Shown: positions 1-8,224, numbered from the stretch's first letter. The stretch: DNA of 9,570 nucleotides from an uncultured Bacteroidota bacterium (GCA_903907885.1 CAIVPY010000653.1:1-9570); one strand, 5' to 3'. Numbers and translations: made by a program. The notes: generated by a model not told the origin, from the letters alone.

Positions 1-210
1 GACAATTTTTATTTCAAATTATCGCTAGTTCAATTGCTCATCAAAATGATTATTGAATTTGCTTTTCTATCACAAGTGGCAAGGCATTTAAAACAATTTC
101 ATTTGATTAAATACTTAATCATTGCAGAACCCCTACATGTGATATATGTATTGTTTGTTGGAATAGCAGGTAGCTTCGGCTCCTTTGAGTGGAAAGGAAG
201 AGTGGGATAG
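1..210 (+). CDS. Glycosyltransferase family 2, C-terminal fragment (5' end outside window)
   Basis: Frame 1 is open from the first base to a TAG at 208-210 and gives 69 residues, so the gene starts left of the window. The visible part has two hydrophobic stretches, about residues 8-24 and 38-60, joined by a short basic segment (RHLKQFHLIK). It ends in FGSFEWKGRVG. From memory, a membrane hairpin closing with a 'G.FG.(Y/F)EWKGR' tail is typical of Bacteroidota family 2 glycosyltransferases, which transfer sugars at the cytoplasmic face of the inner membrane. The catalytic GT-A domain is not visible, so substrate and pathway are unknown. The gene converges on the minus-strand phospholipase-like gene across a hairpin-rich gap. 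The family call rests on the tail alone; another polytopic membrane protein cannot be excluded. Confidence 0.68.
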   Translation, partial: DNFYFKLSLVQLLIKMIIEFAFLSQVARHLKQFHLIKYLIIAEPLHVIYVLFVGIAGSFGSFEWKGRVG

Positions 211-212
211 AC

Positions 213-248
213 AATGTGCGAATGTGAGAGTGAGTTAATGTGAGAATG
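213..248. repeat. Short imperfect AATGTG repeats
   Basis: AATGTG occurs at 213, 221 and 237, each followed by a purine-rich GA/GAGA stretch, directly after the glycosyltransferase stop. It is a low-complexity intergenic patch. I see no gene or clear regulatory role in it. Confidence 0.4.
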
Positions 249-315
249 ATTTTTGAGTTGCTGATATGCTAATAAAGGAATGCAAATCATAGGTATTAGA
301 AATCATAAAATTTAC

Positions 316-401
316 TTACCCTGAAGGGGTAAAATCATAATAGCCGTAGGTGAAACCTGCGGTAAAATAGCAAAAAGCAAAGCAGAACCCCGAAGGGGTT
401 C
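316..401. repeat. Intergenic repeat with three GAA-triloop hairpins
   Basis: Three hairpins follow one another, each closing on a GAA loop. Stem 316-322 pairs with 326-332 (7 bp, one T-G wobble). Stem 344-351 pairs with 355-362 (8 bp, one wobble). Stem 385-391 (GAACCCC) pairs perfectly with 395-401. The block lies between convergent genes ending at 210 (+) and 478 (-), so it could act as a two-way transcription terminator, though no strong T-run follows any stem. Sequence of this kind (CCCTGAAGGGG, AACCCCGAAGGGGTT) is, as I recall, a dispersed element in many Bacteroidota genomes. The rest of 211-477 shows no gene. Confidence 0.7.
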
Positions 402-477
402 AACATCATAAACAATGCTCAGGATGCAAGTACTTTATAGCAATAGTAATAAACCCTCAAAACCTATCAACCATAAC

Positions 478-1458
478 TTACTCCTGTCTTCCAATCATTC
501 TTTGTTCTGAAAGCACTTTTTGTTCCTCCTCCACTTTTTGTTTGCGTTCCTCGTCTTTAATTTTTTCTGGAGCCTTGTCCAAGAGTGTATTCAAATCAGG
601 CTGTCCAGCATCTACCCATGCTGTGTACCAAACATCAGCCACTGCAGCTATGGAAGCTCTTATCCTTCGCTCTACCTGACCATCAAGCATTTTATTGTAT
701 CGTGCAGCATATTCTTTAGAATAAACCCTTACTTGATTGGCTCCTTTTTGCTCATAGCTGTATTTTTTATCCGCATCAAATTTATTATTTAGGTTTCTTT
801 CAAAAAACAAGACAGAATCAAGTGCTGCAAAACTACCTTCAGTGGCTTGCCAGGCTGCACTTTGCACATTTTGAATATAATCGGCTTTACCTACAAACAA
901 ATCATAATCGTCACTATACAACTCAGGTAATCTGCTTTCCCAAAAGCCATGAATACCATATTGGTTTGTAAGCTGACCATTGTAGTTTTCGCTAGCATGC
1001 AAAGGCACGTGAGCATCCGCAAAATAGTGCCCGATATCAGCCGATAGTTTCAAAATTCTTTCCTTATCTTTATTCTTCATTGCCTCCACCAATCGGAAGT
1101 ACATTGCATTGATATGCCAAGGCACAATGCCATAAGCTCTCAACGTATCTTCAGTTAATTTAGCCACAGCATCTTTCCAAAATTTAGGAACGGTATCTAC
1201 AGGCAACACAGCTTCGTAATGATCTAAATCTAAATAGTGTCTTGGAGCTTCTAAACTATCTGAATACCTGCGCTTATCGGCATCTACAGCATGTTCGGTT
1301 AGGTATTCGATATTGGCTTTGTAAAACCCAAACATCTCGGGAGGTAAACTAAAAACGGCAACCCTATTTATGAGTTTATGAGAATAAAATCCCCAAGCAT
1401 GAGCAGCTTGCTGAAAGGATAATATTACAAGCAGAATGGAAAGCCTTACTAGTTTCAT
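478..1458 (-). CDS. Secreted zinc-dependent phospholipase C / S1-P1 nuclease family protein
   Basis: 326 residues with ATG start at 1458 and TAA stop. The N-terminus is a signal peptide (residues 1-21) with an AHA cleavage motif, which would make Trp22 the mature N-terminus. That matters because this superfamily (bacterial zinc phospholipase C, nuclease P1) binds a trinuclear zinc cluster partly through an N-terminal Trp. Further candidate ligands are in the right order and nearly the right spacing: His27 (five after Trp22, as in P1), Asp59, His74 (in HYLDLDHY), His144, Asp148, His154 (in GHYFADAHVPLH), His170 and Glu174 (in HGFWE). The protein should act in the periplasm or outside, cleaving a phosphodiester; whether lipid or nucleic acid cannot be told. 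The last 30 residues are a charged, probably helical tail rich in Lys and Glu. It starts 55 bp after tsaE ends on the same strand, so they may be co-transcribed. No clear Shine-Dalgarno is visible. Confidence 0.85.
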   Translation of the reverse strand: MKLVRLSILLVILSFQQAAHAWGFYSHKLINRVAVFSLPPEMFGFYKANIEYLTEHAVDADKRRYSDSLEAPRHYLDLDHYEAVLPVDTVPKFWKDAVAKLTEDTLRAYGIVPWHINAMYFRLVEAMKNKDKERILKLSADIGHYFADAHVPLHASENYNGQLTNQYGIHGFWESRLPELYSDDYDLFVGKADYIQNVQSAAWQATEGSFAALDSVLFFERNLNNKFDADKKYSYEQKGANQVRVYSKEYAARYNKMLDGQVERRIRASIAAVADVWYTAWVDAGQPDLNTLLDKAPEKIKDEERKQKVEEEQKVLSEQRMIGRQE

Positions 1459-1513
1459 TTGATGATATTTTCTAAGTCAAAGAAAAAGAATGTGTGCCAT
1501 ATTACAATGGATT

Positions 1514-1942
1514 TTAATCCAAATGCAAAGCCCTATTTTCATCATCCAAAATCTGAATGGAGATTTCAAACAAATCTTCTCCTTCCAAAATTTCTTCAAT
1601 CTTCTCAGGCCATTCAATCAAGCAGATTTGATTGGAATAAAAATAGTCTTCATAGCCCATATCATACACTTCTTCGATGCTTTTGATGCGATAAAAATCA
1701 AAGTGAAATACTTTATTTCCATCCGCAGTATGGTATTCGTTTACCAATGAAAAAGTAGGGCTGCTTATTTCATCCTTCACTTGCAGTTGTTGGCAAATGC
1801 TTTTAATCAATGTGGTTTTGCCTGCGCCCATCTCACCTCTGAAAACCCAAAGTTTTCTATTGTTTGAATGGGCGATTACATGCGCGGCTGCATCAGCTAT
1901 GTTTTGAAGTGTGTAGTTTAATATCAATTTATCCTTACTCAA
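1514..1942 (-). CDS. tsaE: TsaE, tRNA threonylcarbamoyladenosine biosynthesis ATPase (TTG start)
   Basis: 142 residues, the usual size for TsaE (YjeE). TsaE is the cytoplasmic ATPase that works with TsaB and TsaD to transfer threonylcarbamoyl to A37 of ANN-decoding tRNAs. The P-loop GEMGAGKT is at residues 36-43, followed by the family signatures SPTF (61-64), FDFYR (81-85, with Asp82) and LIEWPEK (108-114). The reading frame has no ATG before residue 38, inside the P-loop, and an in-frame TAA sits three codons upstream at 1949-1951. Initiation must therefore be at the TTG at 1942-1940, which gives a normal N-terminus. The gene lies 109 bp downstream of the giant repeat protein and 55 bp upstream of the phospholipase-like gene. 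Identity is near certain; only the start is slightly open. Confidence 0.95.
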   Translation of the reverse strand: MSKDKLILNYTLQNIADAAAHVIAHSNNRKLWVFRGEMGAGKTTLIKSICQQLQVKDEISSPTFSLVNEYHTADGNKVFHFDFYRIKSIEEVYDMGYEDYFYSNQICLIEWPEKIEEILEGEDLFEISIQILDDENRALHLD

Positions 1943-2003
1943 ATTTCGTTATTTAATTATTGGTTATTTTGTTACTCGTTATTGTTTAATTCCAAATTCC
2001 CAG

Positions 2004-2030
2004 TCACCCTGAGCGGAGTCGAATGGGTGA
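2004..2030. repeat. Inverted repeat of the CCCTGAGCGGAGTCGAA type
   Basis: TCACCC (2004-2009) pairs with GGGTGA (2025-2030) around a 15-nt loop, in the 109-bp gap between the giant gene and tsaE. Sequences of the form CACCCTGAGCGGAGTCGAA..GGGTG are, to my knowledge, widely dispersed in Bacteroidota. A second small stem, TGCTT (2036-2040) with AAGCA (2047-2051), directly follows the giant gene's stop on the minus strand. Together they could weaken transcription into tsaE, but neither is followed by a T-run, so terminator function is only a guess. The AT-rich remainder (1943-2003) repeats GTTATT several times and holds no gene. Confidence 0.5.
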
Positions 2031-2051
2031 ACGAATGCTTAATAAAAAGCA

Positions 2052-5000
2052 CTATCTAACCACTACACTCTTCTGTACCTGCCCATCTTCATTGTTTAAC
2101 CTAAGAACATAAAGCCCTGCAGCTAAATTTGTACTTAATTCCACCTCTTGTTCACCTGCATTTAATTGCTTGATTTCTGCCCAAACTTGCTGACCTAACA
2201 TGTTCAATAAACTTATTTGCGTATGAGCTGTTTTTGATAAATTTATTCTGATGGTAAACGCACCACTATTAGGGTTCGGATACACTTGCAAATTGTGTAT
2301 GTTTTGTATCTCACTTATGCCTACATTGGTTACACTAAGCGTTAACGAGCTGGTATCATTACAACCTTGTGGATTTGTAATAATAGCTTGTATTTTGCCC
2401 GAACCAATTCCAATCCATTGAATTGTTACTGCATTTGTGCCTTGCCCCGCTACTACTATTCCATTTGTAACCGACCACAAGTAAGTGTGGTTAAGCTGCT
2501 GTGCTACCGTGTATATGTAAGGCGTTGTAGGTGCTACATTTGTTGTTTGACCAAGCATAACACCAGCCACAGGATTGGCATTCACTGTTATTGTTTTACT
2601 AATGCTATCACTGCACGCTTTGTCCGATTTGCTTACCAATTTAACGGTATGATTTCCAACAGTGCTATATACTTGAGTAGCTACCACAGTGGTGGCATTG
2701 TTGCCATTGCCTGTGTACCATGTGCGTGTGGTACTTCCGCTTGTAATGTTCGAAACATCTGTAAACACAAAACTATTGGGTACCAAACATTGTGATGGAT
2801 TGTTGATTGTAAAATCAGGTGTTGGTTGAGGGTAAACTGTAATTGTTTTAGTGATAGAATCTTTGCAATTGGTTTCGCTTAATGCCACCAATTTAACACT
2901 ATAGTTTCCTGCTGCATTGTATGATTTGTTGATGTTAAAAGCAGTATCGCTTAACACATTGTTTAAATACCAAAGCCTATGCAAACTACCACTTGCAAGT
3001 GTTGACGAATCTGTAAACTGAAATTGATTTCCTGCCAAACATTGAGCTGCATTGTTAATGCCAATGTATGCCTTTGGCAATGGATTAACAACAATGCTTA
3101 TACCTTGCGAGGTATCAGCGCAAGCAAATGCTGTGCTTGTAATTACTTTATAAATTCCCTGTGCTGAAGTTAGCAATACACTATCCGTTGATGATGGTAA
3201 AGGCACTTCATTTTTCAACCATTGGTAAGTATTGCCACTTGCGGTTGTTGCTTTTATATTCACCATTTCGCTTGGGCAAATAATGGTTCTGCCTTGCGCT
3301 GTTGCTACAAATATTGGTTGAGGATTTACAATCACATCGCTTGTCATAGAGTCTTTGCAAGCATTGTTACTGCTTACTACCAATTTTACATGGTAGGTGT
3401 TAGCTTGAGAATAGCTTTTGTTTGCAACAAGATTTGTATCGGTGCTTCCTTCTCCAAGATACCAAGTGCGAGACATACTGCCACTTCCAATGAATGATGA
3501 ATCAGGAAATGAAAATAAATTCCCTTTTAAACATTGGCTTGGATTCAAATTCATAAAATACACATCGGGCTTTGGATTTACAGTTACTGTTTTTGTAATA
3601 GAATCTTTGCAGCCATTGTTAGTGGTTGATACCAATTTTACCTGATAGGTATTTGCGTTATAATATGTTTTGGTAAAAGGGTTAGCAGTAGAATTAGTAA
3701 AATCTCCAAAGTTCCATAAACGGGTAAAAGTACCTGTGCTTATGCTTGATGTATCGGTGTATAAAAAGCTATTTCCATTTAAGCACTGGCTGGCGTTGTT
3801 CACCTTGAAGCCCATATTGGTGTTTGGATAAACAATAACAGCTTTAGTAAGCGAATCTTTGCAGCCATTATCACTTGTGGCAAGTAATTTTATATTGTAT
3901 GTACCTGCATTGCTAAAAACTTTGCTTGGGTTAATAATGCTTGAGGTATCTCCATTTCCCAATGTCCATAATCTATTAATTGTACCACTTGAAATTTTTG
4001 AGGTATCAGCAAACAAATAGCTATTTGTATTTACACATTGATTGGCTGTATTTGTGGTAAAGCCAACGGTTGGTTTTGGATTTACTATTACTGTTTTTGT
4101 GATAGAATCTTTACATCCAAGGTTACTTGTGGTAACTAGTTTTACTTGGTACGCATTTGCAATGCTATATGATTTTGTAAATGGATTTGTTGTGGCAGTT
4201 GAAGCATCTCCAAAGTTCCATAAACGGGTAAAAGTACCTGTGCTTATGTTTGATGTATCGGTATATAAAAAGCTATTTCCATTTATGCATTGAGTAACAT
4301 TATTCATTTTAAAACCAATATTGGTATTTGGATAAACAATAACAGGTTTTGTGAGCGAATCCTTACAACCATTATCACTAGTGGCAAGAAGTTTTATATT
4401 GTATGTTCCTGCACTGCCAAATATTTTGCTTGGATTAATTAAGCTTGTTGTATCTCCATTCCCCAATGTCCATATTCTACTGAGGAAACCACTTGATATT
4501 TTGGATGTATCAGAAAAAAAATAGTTATTTGTTTTTAGACATTGATTTGCAGTATTGGTGGTAAAACCAAGCAATGGTTTGGGATTTACAACCACTGTTT
4601 TTGTAATTGAATCTTTACAACCAAGGTTACTTGTGGTAACTAATTTTACTTGATAAGTATTTGCATTGCTATATGATTTTGTGAATGGACTTGTTGTGGC
4701 AGTTGAAGCATCCCCAAAGTTCCATAAACGCGTGAAAGTGCCGCTAGTAATTGTTGAAGTATCAGTGTATATAAAACTATTATTATATATACATTGACTA
4801 GCTTTATTAACTTTAAAACCTACTTTTGTATTTGGATAAACAATAATAGTTTTGAGCGCACTATCAACACAACTATTGCTGCTTTGAATTTTTAAAATTA
4901 TATTGTAGGTGCCAAAATTAATAAAATTTGCATTTATTGCCTTTGCAGTATCGTTAATGTTGTTACCATACGACCAAAATCTGTAATTATAGCTTCCACT

Positions 5001-8000
5001 TGAAGTATCAATAAGAGAGAAACTAGTAGCAGTTCCATTAAAGCACTTTATAGTATCTAAAGTATAAATATTTGCAACTGGTTTAACCAATGTTGTAATT
5101 TTTATCACATTTGATGTATCAGATAGAATACCTGAATTAACTATGCGTTTATACCACTTTATTGATGTGTTATTTTGTGTTGAATAATTTAAAGATGTAT
5201 TTATGTTAGGTGCATTTAAATAACCTGTTGCAGAATCTGTTGAGCTTAACCAAAGATATGTAAATATGCCATTCCCCCCTATTGGTGGTGATCCTATAAT
5301 GGTTGAACTACCACATATTACTCTATTGTTCCCTATAGTATTATTTACTATTGGAACTACACAATGAGCCAAATCTTTCACTTTGATTTTTACTACACAA
5401 GTATCCCAAAATCCTGCACTATCCCTAGTAATCATACTTACTTTATATATTCCTGGCAAGTTAAAAGCATGCTTTGGCACCTGTACCATGTTTGCATCGA
5501 TAATACCATCTGATTCCCAATCCCAATAGATACGTTCTTTGAAATACGTTCTTTGCAATCCTGTAACAGGATCTGTCCAGAATGTTGGAGGAGTGCCAAA
5601 GGTTTTAAAAGTGTCGATTGGATAACCATAGCTTGCATATCTCCAATCATCATAAGAGCGAATGGATGGCAACCAAGGTGCAGTCGAGAAAGGGAAGGTA
5701 TCTATGGCCATGTTTGGTCTGTAATTACATCCGTAAGGGACCCAATATCTAACATAGTTAACAAATTGAACTTCTTTGCCTACACAAATTAAGGTATCTG
5801 TAACATAAAAAGTATCAATTATCCCAATAACAACTGTTTTTTGATATACACTCATAGAACCATTCTGACCTGTAAGAATCCTTTGTATAGGTGTCCCTTC
5901 CCACCTTCTACCATCGGCAGCTAGACTATTAGGGTCTTTCATTTCAAACGAAGTGAGATTGTACTTATGTTTTAACGGACCTACAAAAAATGCCGAATCA
6001 AATATCATTTTGAGGGTGTCAATTTTTTGAGGAGGCAAGCGATGTTGTCCATCACGACATTGCCAGATGGTATCAATTCGCAAATCAATCCTCACATATT
6101 TGCCCACATTAAACACACTGTCTAAATGTACTTTTGGAAAGGCAGGATCTTGGTTGTCTATGGTATATCGTTTACGGGCAATAGGCACTGGAGAGGTTTG
6201 GTCTCCTGATACAAAAAACGAGTCAATTGTTTCAAGACCATCACCCCAAATCCAATGATCGGTTAAAATAAATTTCTGAATAGGAGATGTTGGCACAACT
6301 ACAACAGTATCACCACGGCCTCTCAACAAATTGCTACAGAAATAAACTGTAGTGTCAGCTTTAGTATGTGGTAATACTTCAAATGAAGCATCTAACTTTA
6401 ATATTTGAATAAAATTGTGATACCAGATGGTATCAGATACTGAATTTGGATCGGGTTGATTACAATTGGTTCCGTTACACCCATTACCTATTATTAATCC
6501 CACGGTAATAAAGCCATCTCGTTGTGCTGCTAATGCACCCATGTGACTAAAACCTGTGTTAAAAGGTGATTGGTAGTGTGTCCAATTGGTTCCAGCAGCA
6601 CCGCCATCGTTAATAGTTTGCCACACTGTATTTGGGTTAAATTGCCCCGAATTATTATAAGGTGGGTAATTGTACCCTCCAGCACTGGCACCACCAAATG
6701 GAATAAATCCATCTAACACGCAGGGTGTATAATCGTGCCTATCAAATAATGAGTCATAATTGAACATTAAAAATTTTCTATTATTAACTGGGGAAGTTTT
6801 AGCAGCATTATCATTTAACAATTCAAAACCGACACCAGTATGAGGACCTAAATCATAACCAGGTAATTCTTTTCCATCTTTATTTTTACCTAAACCCCAC
6901 GCATCAGCTTTATTGCTTCCAATAAAAATGTTGGATTTTTTTATGCATGAACTTGTAGTAGAATCATTTATGAATAGTTCAACATTATAAGGTTCTGCCA
7001 CAATTCTATTAAACACATATTTATATAGGTTCAACTTTGAATTGGGAATTTTCATACCGCCTGTATAAATTCGTTTTTGTCCATTAGGCAAGGAATCAAA
7101 AGGAGTGATTATTGTCAAAAGACTTGAAGTATCCACAATGGTACCCGATGGCAGGGTGTAGTAATCTAATTTGCCATTGCTTCTCATAAAAGGCATACCC
7201 TTATTAATAGCAATTGGGTCTGGAATATTTTGGTTAAGGGTAATGGGTGTATTAGGTAATAAATCCATTGGCCACATTTGTATGGTGTCAATTCTAGTAG
7301 TACCAGCAAAAATGGCCATATTCCATTTTGCCGTATCTATGGGATGCACCCATTTTTTCCCAGCAGGCGGGTTGCCTGCTGGTGGCCATGTGGTATATGA
7401 TTTAGACCATTTACTGCTATCAAATGGTGGAAAATCGTGGCCATAATAATGCCATGTATAGAGGGTATCCCAATTCACAAACGTGTGAACAGGCAGTGAA
7501 TCATTTGAGTACCCACAAGCATTTAATCGTCCATTGTAAACATTTCCATTGGCTACAAATCGTCCACTAGTTCTGTTTTGCAAATCTTGTGCGCTTGTAT
7601 AAGGTGCAATTCCAGTTAAAGGAACTGAGAAAGAAGTACAAGCAGGTGCCCAATTGTCTTTAAAGTCCCATTTAATGTAAAGCTTTTTGCCAGTATTATT
7701 CGTGCTGTTGTTTACAAAATAAACAGGCGAACTCATGCTTGATTGAAACTTTTGGTAGTCAGGTATGCTAGATGCAGGATAGTTTGGATCTTCAATCTTC
7801 ACGCTCATTTCTACGATAAAATTCTTTAATGTATCTATTGTATTAAGCACATCATGATACAATAAAATATTACAATTTGATGTAATTGCAGGCACAACCA
7901 ATTGAAGCAATGTATCATACCTTTGAGGAACAATTTGACTATATATAATTTCCTTAGTATTGGCAAAGCGAATAGAACTAACATTATTCAAATTAGTTCC

Positions 8001-8111
8001 TTTAATAGTAATAATATTTCCAACACATCCTTTTGTCGGACTGAAAGAAATCGGTTGCGAAAAGGTGTTTAAAGTAAACAATAAGACAATTGCCAGAAGT
8101 ACCTTTTTCAT
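2052..8111 (-). CDS. Giant T9SS-secreted multi-domain PKD/Ig repeat protein
   Basis: 2019 residues, ATG at 8111, TAG stop. In order: a signal peptide (about 1-18); an IPT/TIG-like domain (about 20-96, starting SFSPTKGCVGNIITIKGTNL); a long Asp-, Tyr- and Trp-rich region with no fold I recognise (about 100-570); a PKD-like region with WIWGDG at 620-625; another with YWDWESDG around 862-869 ending near 913; an Ig-like stretch (about 918-1011). Then come seven modules of exactly 84 residues (1012-1599), an 80-residue Ig-like module (1600-1679), two more 84-residue modules (1680-1847), a PKD-like domain (1848-1930), and a type A T9SS sorting domain (1931-2019: VYPNP at 1943-1947, GLYVLRL, final KSVVVR). 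The sorting domain implies Sec export, passage through the T9SS, removal of the C-terminus, and surface attachment or release. No catalytic motif is visible; an adhesive or structural surface role is inferred. No clear Shine-Dalgarno precedes the start. Confidence 0.93.
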   Translation of the reverse strand: MKKVLLAIVLLFTLNTFSQPISFSPTKGCVGNIITIKGTNLNNVSSIRFANTKEIIYSQIVPQRYDTLLQLVVPAITSNCNILLYHDVLNTIDTLKNFIVEMSVKIEDPNYPASSIPDYQKFQSSMSSPVYFVNNSTNNTGKKLYIKWDFKDNWAPACTSFSVPLTGIAPYTSAQDLQNRTSGRFVANGNVYNGRLNACGYSNDSLPVHTFVNWDTLYTWHYYGHDFPPFDSSKWSKSYTTWPPAGNPPAGKKWVHPIDTAKWNMAIFAGTTRIDTIQMWPMDLLPNTPITLNQNIPDPIAINKGMPFMRSNGKLDYYTLPSGTIVDTSSLLTIITPFDSLPNGQKRIYTGGMKIPNSKLNLYKYVFNRIVAEPYNVELFINDSTTSSCIKKSNIFIGSNKADAWGLGKNKDGKELPGYDLGPHTGVGFELLNDNAAKTSPVNNRKFLMFNYDSLFDRHDYTPCVLDGFIPFGGASAGGYNYPPYNNSGQFNPNTVWQTINDGGAAGTNWTHYQSPFNTGFSHMGALAAQRDGFITVGLIIGNGCNGTNCNQPDPNSVSDTIWYHNFIQILKLDASFEVLPHTKADTTVYFCSNLLRGRGDTVVVVPTSPIQKFILTDHWIWGDGLETIDSFFVSGDQTSPVPIARKRYTIDNQDPAFPKVHLDSVFNVGKYVRIDLRIDTIWQCRDGQHRLPPQKIDTLKMIFDSAFFVGPLKHKYNLTSFEMKDPNSLAADGRRWEGTPIQRILTGQNGSMSVYQKTVVIGIIDTFYVTDTLICVGKEVQFVNYVRYWVPYGCNYRPNMAIDTFPFSTAPWLPSIRSYDDWRYASYGYPIDTFKTFGTPPTFWTDPVTGLQRTYFKERIYWDWESDGIIDANMVQVPKHAFNLPGIYKVSMITRDSAGFWDTCVVKIKVKDLAHCVVPIVNNTIGNNRVICGSSTIIGSPPIGGNGIFTYLWLSSTDSATGYLNAPNINTSLNYSTQNNTSIKWYKRIVNSGILSDTSNVIKITTLVKPVANIYTLDTIKCFNGTATSFSLIDTSSGSYNYRFWSYGNNINDTAKAINANFINFGTYNIILKIQSSNSCVDSALKTIIVYPNTKVGFKVNKASQCIYNNSFIYTDTSTITSGTFTRLWNFGDASTATTSPFTKSYSNANTYQVKLVTTSNLGCKDSITKTVVVNPKPLLGFTTNTANQCLKTNNYFFSDTSKISSGFLSRIWTLGNGDTTSLINPSKIFGSAGTYNIKLLATSDNGCKDSLTKPVIVYPNTNIGFKMNNVTQCINGNSFLYTDTSNISTGTFTRLWNFGDASTATTNPFTKSYSIANAYQVKLVTTSNLGCKDSITKTVIVNPKPTVGFTTNTANQCVNTNSYLFADTSKISSGTINRLWTLGNGDTSSIINPSKVFSNAGTYNIKLLATSDNGCKDSLTKAVIVYPNTNMGFKVNNASQCLNGNSFLYTDTSSISTGTFTRLWNFGDFTNSTANPFTKTYYNANTYQVKLVSTTNNGCKDSITKTVTVNPKPDVYFMNLNPSQCLKGNLFSFPDSSFIGSGSMSRTWYLGEGSTDTNLVANKSYSQANTYHVKLVVSSNNACKDSMTSDVIVNPQPIFVATAQGRTIICPSEMVNIKATTASGNTYQWLKNEVPLPSSTDSVLLTSAQGIYKVITSTAFACADTSQGISIVVNPLPKAYIGINNAAQCLAGNQFQFTDSSTLASGSLHRLWYLNNVLSDTAFNINKSYNAAGNYSVKLVALSETNCKDSITKTITVYPQPTPDFTINNPSQCLVPNSFVFTDVSNITSGSTTRTWYTGNGNNATTVVATQVYSTVGNHTVKLVSKSDKACSDSISKTITVNANPVAGVMLGQTTNVAPTTPYIYTVAQQLNHTYLWSVTNGIVVAGQGTNAVTIQWIGIGSGKIQAIITNPQGCNDTSSLTLSVTNVGISEIQNIHNLQVYPNPNSGAFTIRINLSKTAHTQISLLNMLGQQVWAEIKQLNAGEQEVELSTNLAAGLYVLRLNNEDGQVQKSVVVR
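2571..5078 (-). repeat. Nine 84-residue PKD-like modules with a conserved Cys pair, interrupted by one Ig-like module
   Basis: Within the giant gene, residues 1012-1599 split into seven consecutive modules of exactly 84 residues and 1680-1847 into two more. All nine align without a gap. Each has Cys at module position 12 (usually in SQC/NQC) and at position 70 (usually in GCKDS), an R-x-W core near 33-35 (KDS and R-x-W vary in the first module), a loop near 36-42 related to the PKD GDG turn (NFGD, TLGNGD, YLGEG), and a closing V(N/Y)PxP or YPNT linker. The Cys pair probably forms a disulfide staple in the secreted protein. The intervening 80-residue module (1600-1679) has Cys at positions 13 and 65 and an Ig-like YQW core. 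Confidence 0.85.
3567..4826 (-). repeat. 504-bp higher-order tandem repeat (two-module unit, about 2.5 copies)
   Basis: Residues 1096-1515 alternate two module types, B-A-B-A-B. B modules carry GFKxNxxxQC and LWNFGD; A modules carry GFTTNTANQC and WTLGNGD. Same-type modules are far more alike than neighbours, so the duplicating unit was an A+B pair of 168 residues. At DNA level GTTCCATAAA occurs at 3711, 4215 and 4719, exactly 504 bp apart each time. The copies at 3711 and 4215 share a continuous run of about 43 identical bases there. Confidence 0.88.
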
Positions 8112-8151
8112 ATGGGGGGTTATAATTAAATTATGCTATGCAAATTAATAG

Positions 8152-8176
8152 TTTTTATAATAAAATGTTATAAAAA
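8152..8176. promoter_or_regulatory. AT-only perfect inverted repeat upstream of the giant gene
   Basis: TTTTTATAA (8152-8160) is perfectly repeated in inverse at 8168-8176 with a 7-nt spacer. It lies 41-65 bp upstream of the giant gene's ATG, in its likely promoter region. On the minus strand TTAATTTG (8148-8141) is one base away from the Bacteroidota -7 consensus TAnnTTTG, but I see no matching -33 element. It could be an operator or merely AT-rich promoter DNA. Confidence 0.3.
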
Positions 8177-8224
8177 TGATTTGTCCCTAACTAGTCAACC
8201 CTCAAAAAGTCAATTTTAGATTTA

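Noticed and set aside
99..290. 63-residue minus-strand open frame
   Set aside because: It lies opposite the glycosyltransferase tail, which has a better family match, and its composition looks like chance.
2018..2026. GTCGAATGG shared between the 2004-2030 inverted repeat and the minus strand of repeat copy 3
   Set aside because: Nine shared bases are too few to claim that the two elements are related.
2367..2795. 142-residue plus-strand open frame, and similar ones within 2367-7446
   Set aside because: These are opposite-strand shadows of the giant gene; their Cys/Tyr-rich composition mirrors the repeat codons and no family is recognisable.
3315..5078. Evenly spaced repeats as a CRISPR array
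   Set aside because: The periods are 252 and 504 bp and the repeats code for protein modules in one continuous frame. There is no short repeat with unique spacers and no cas gene.
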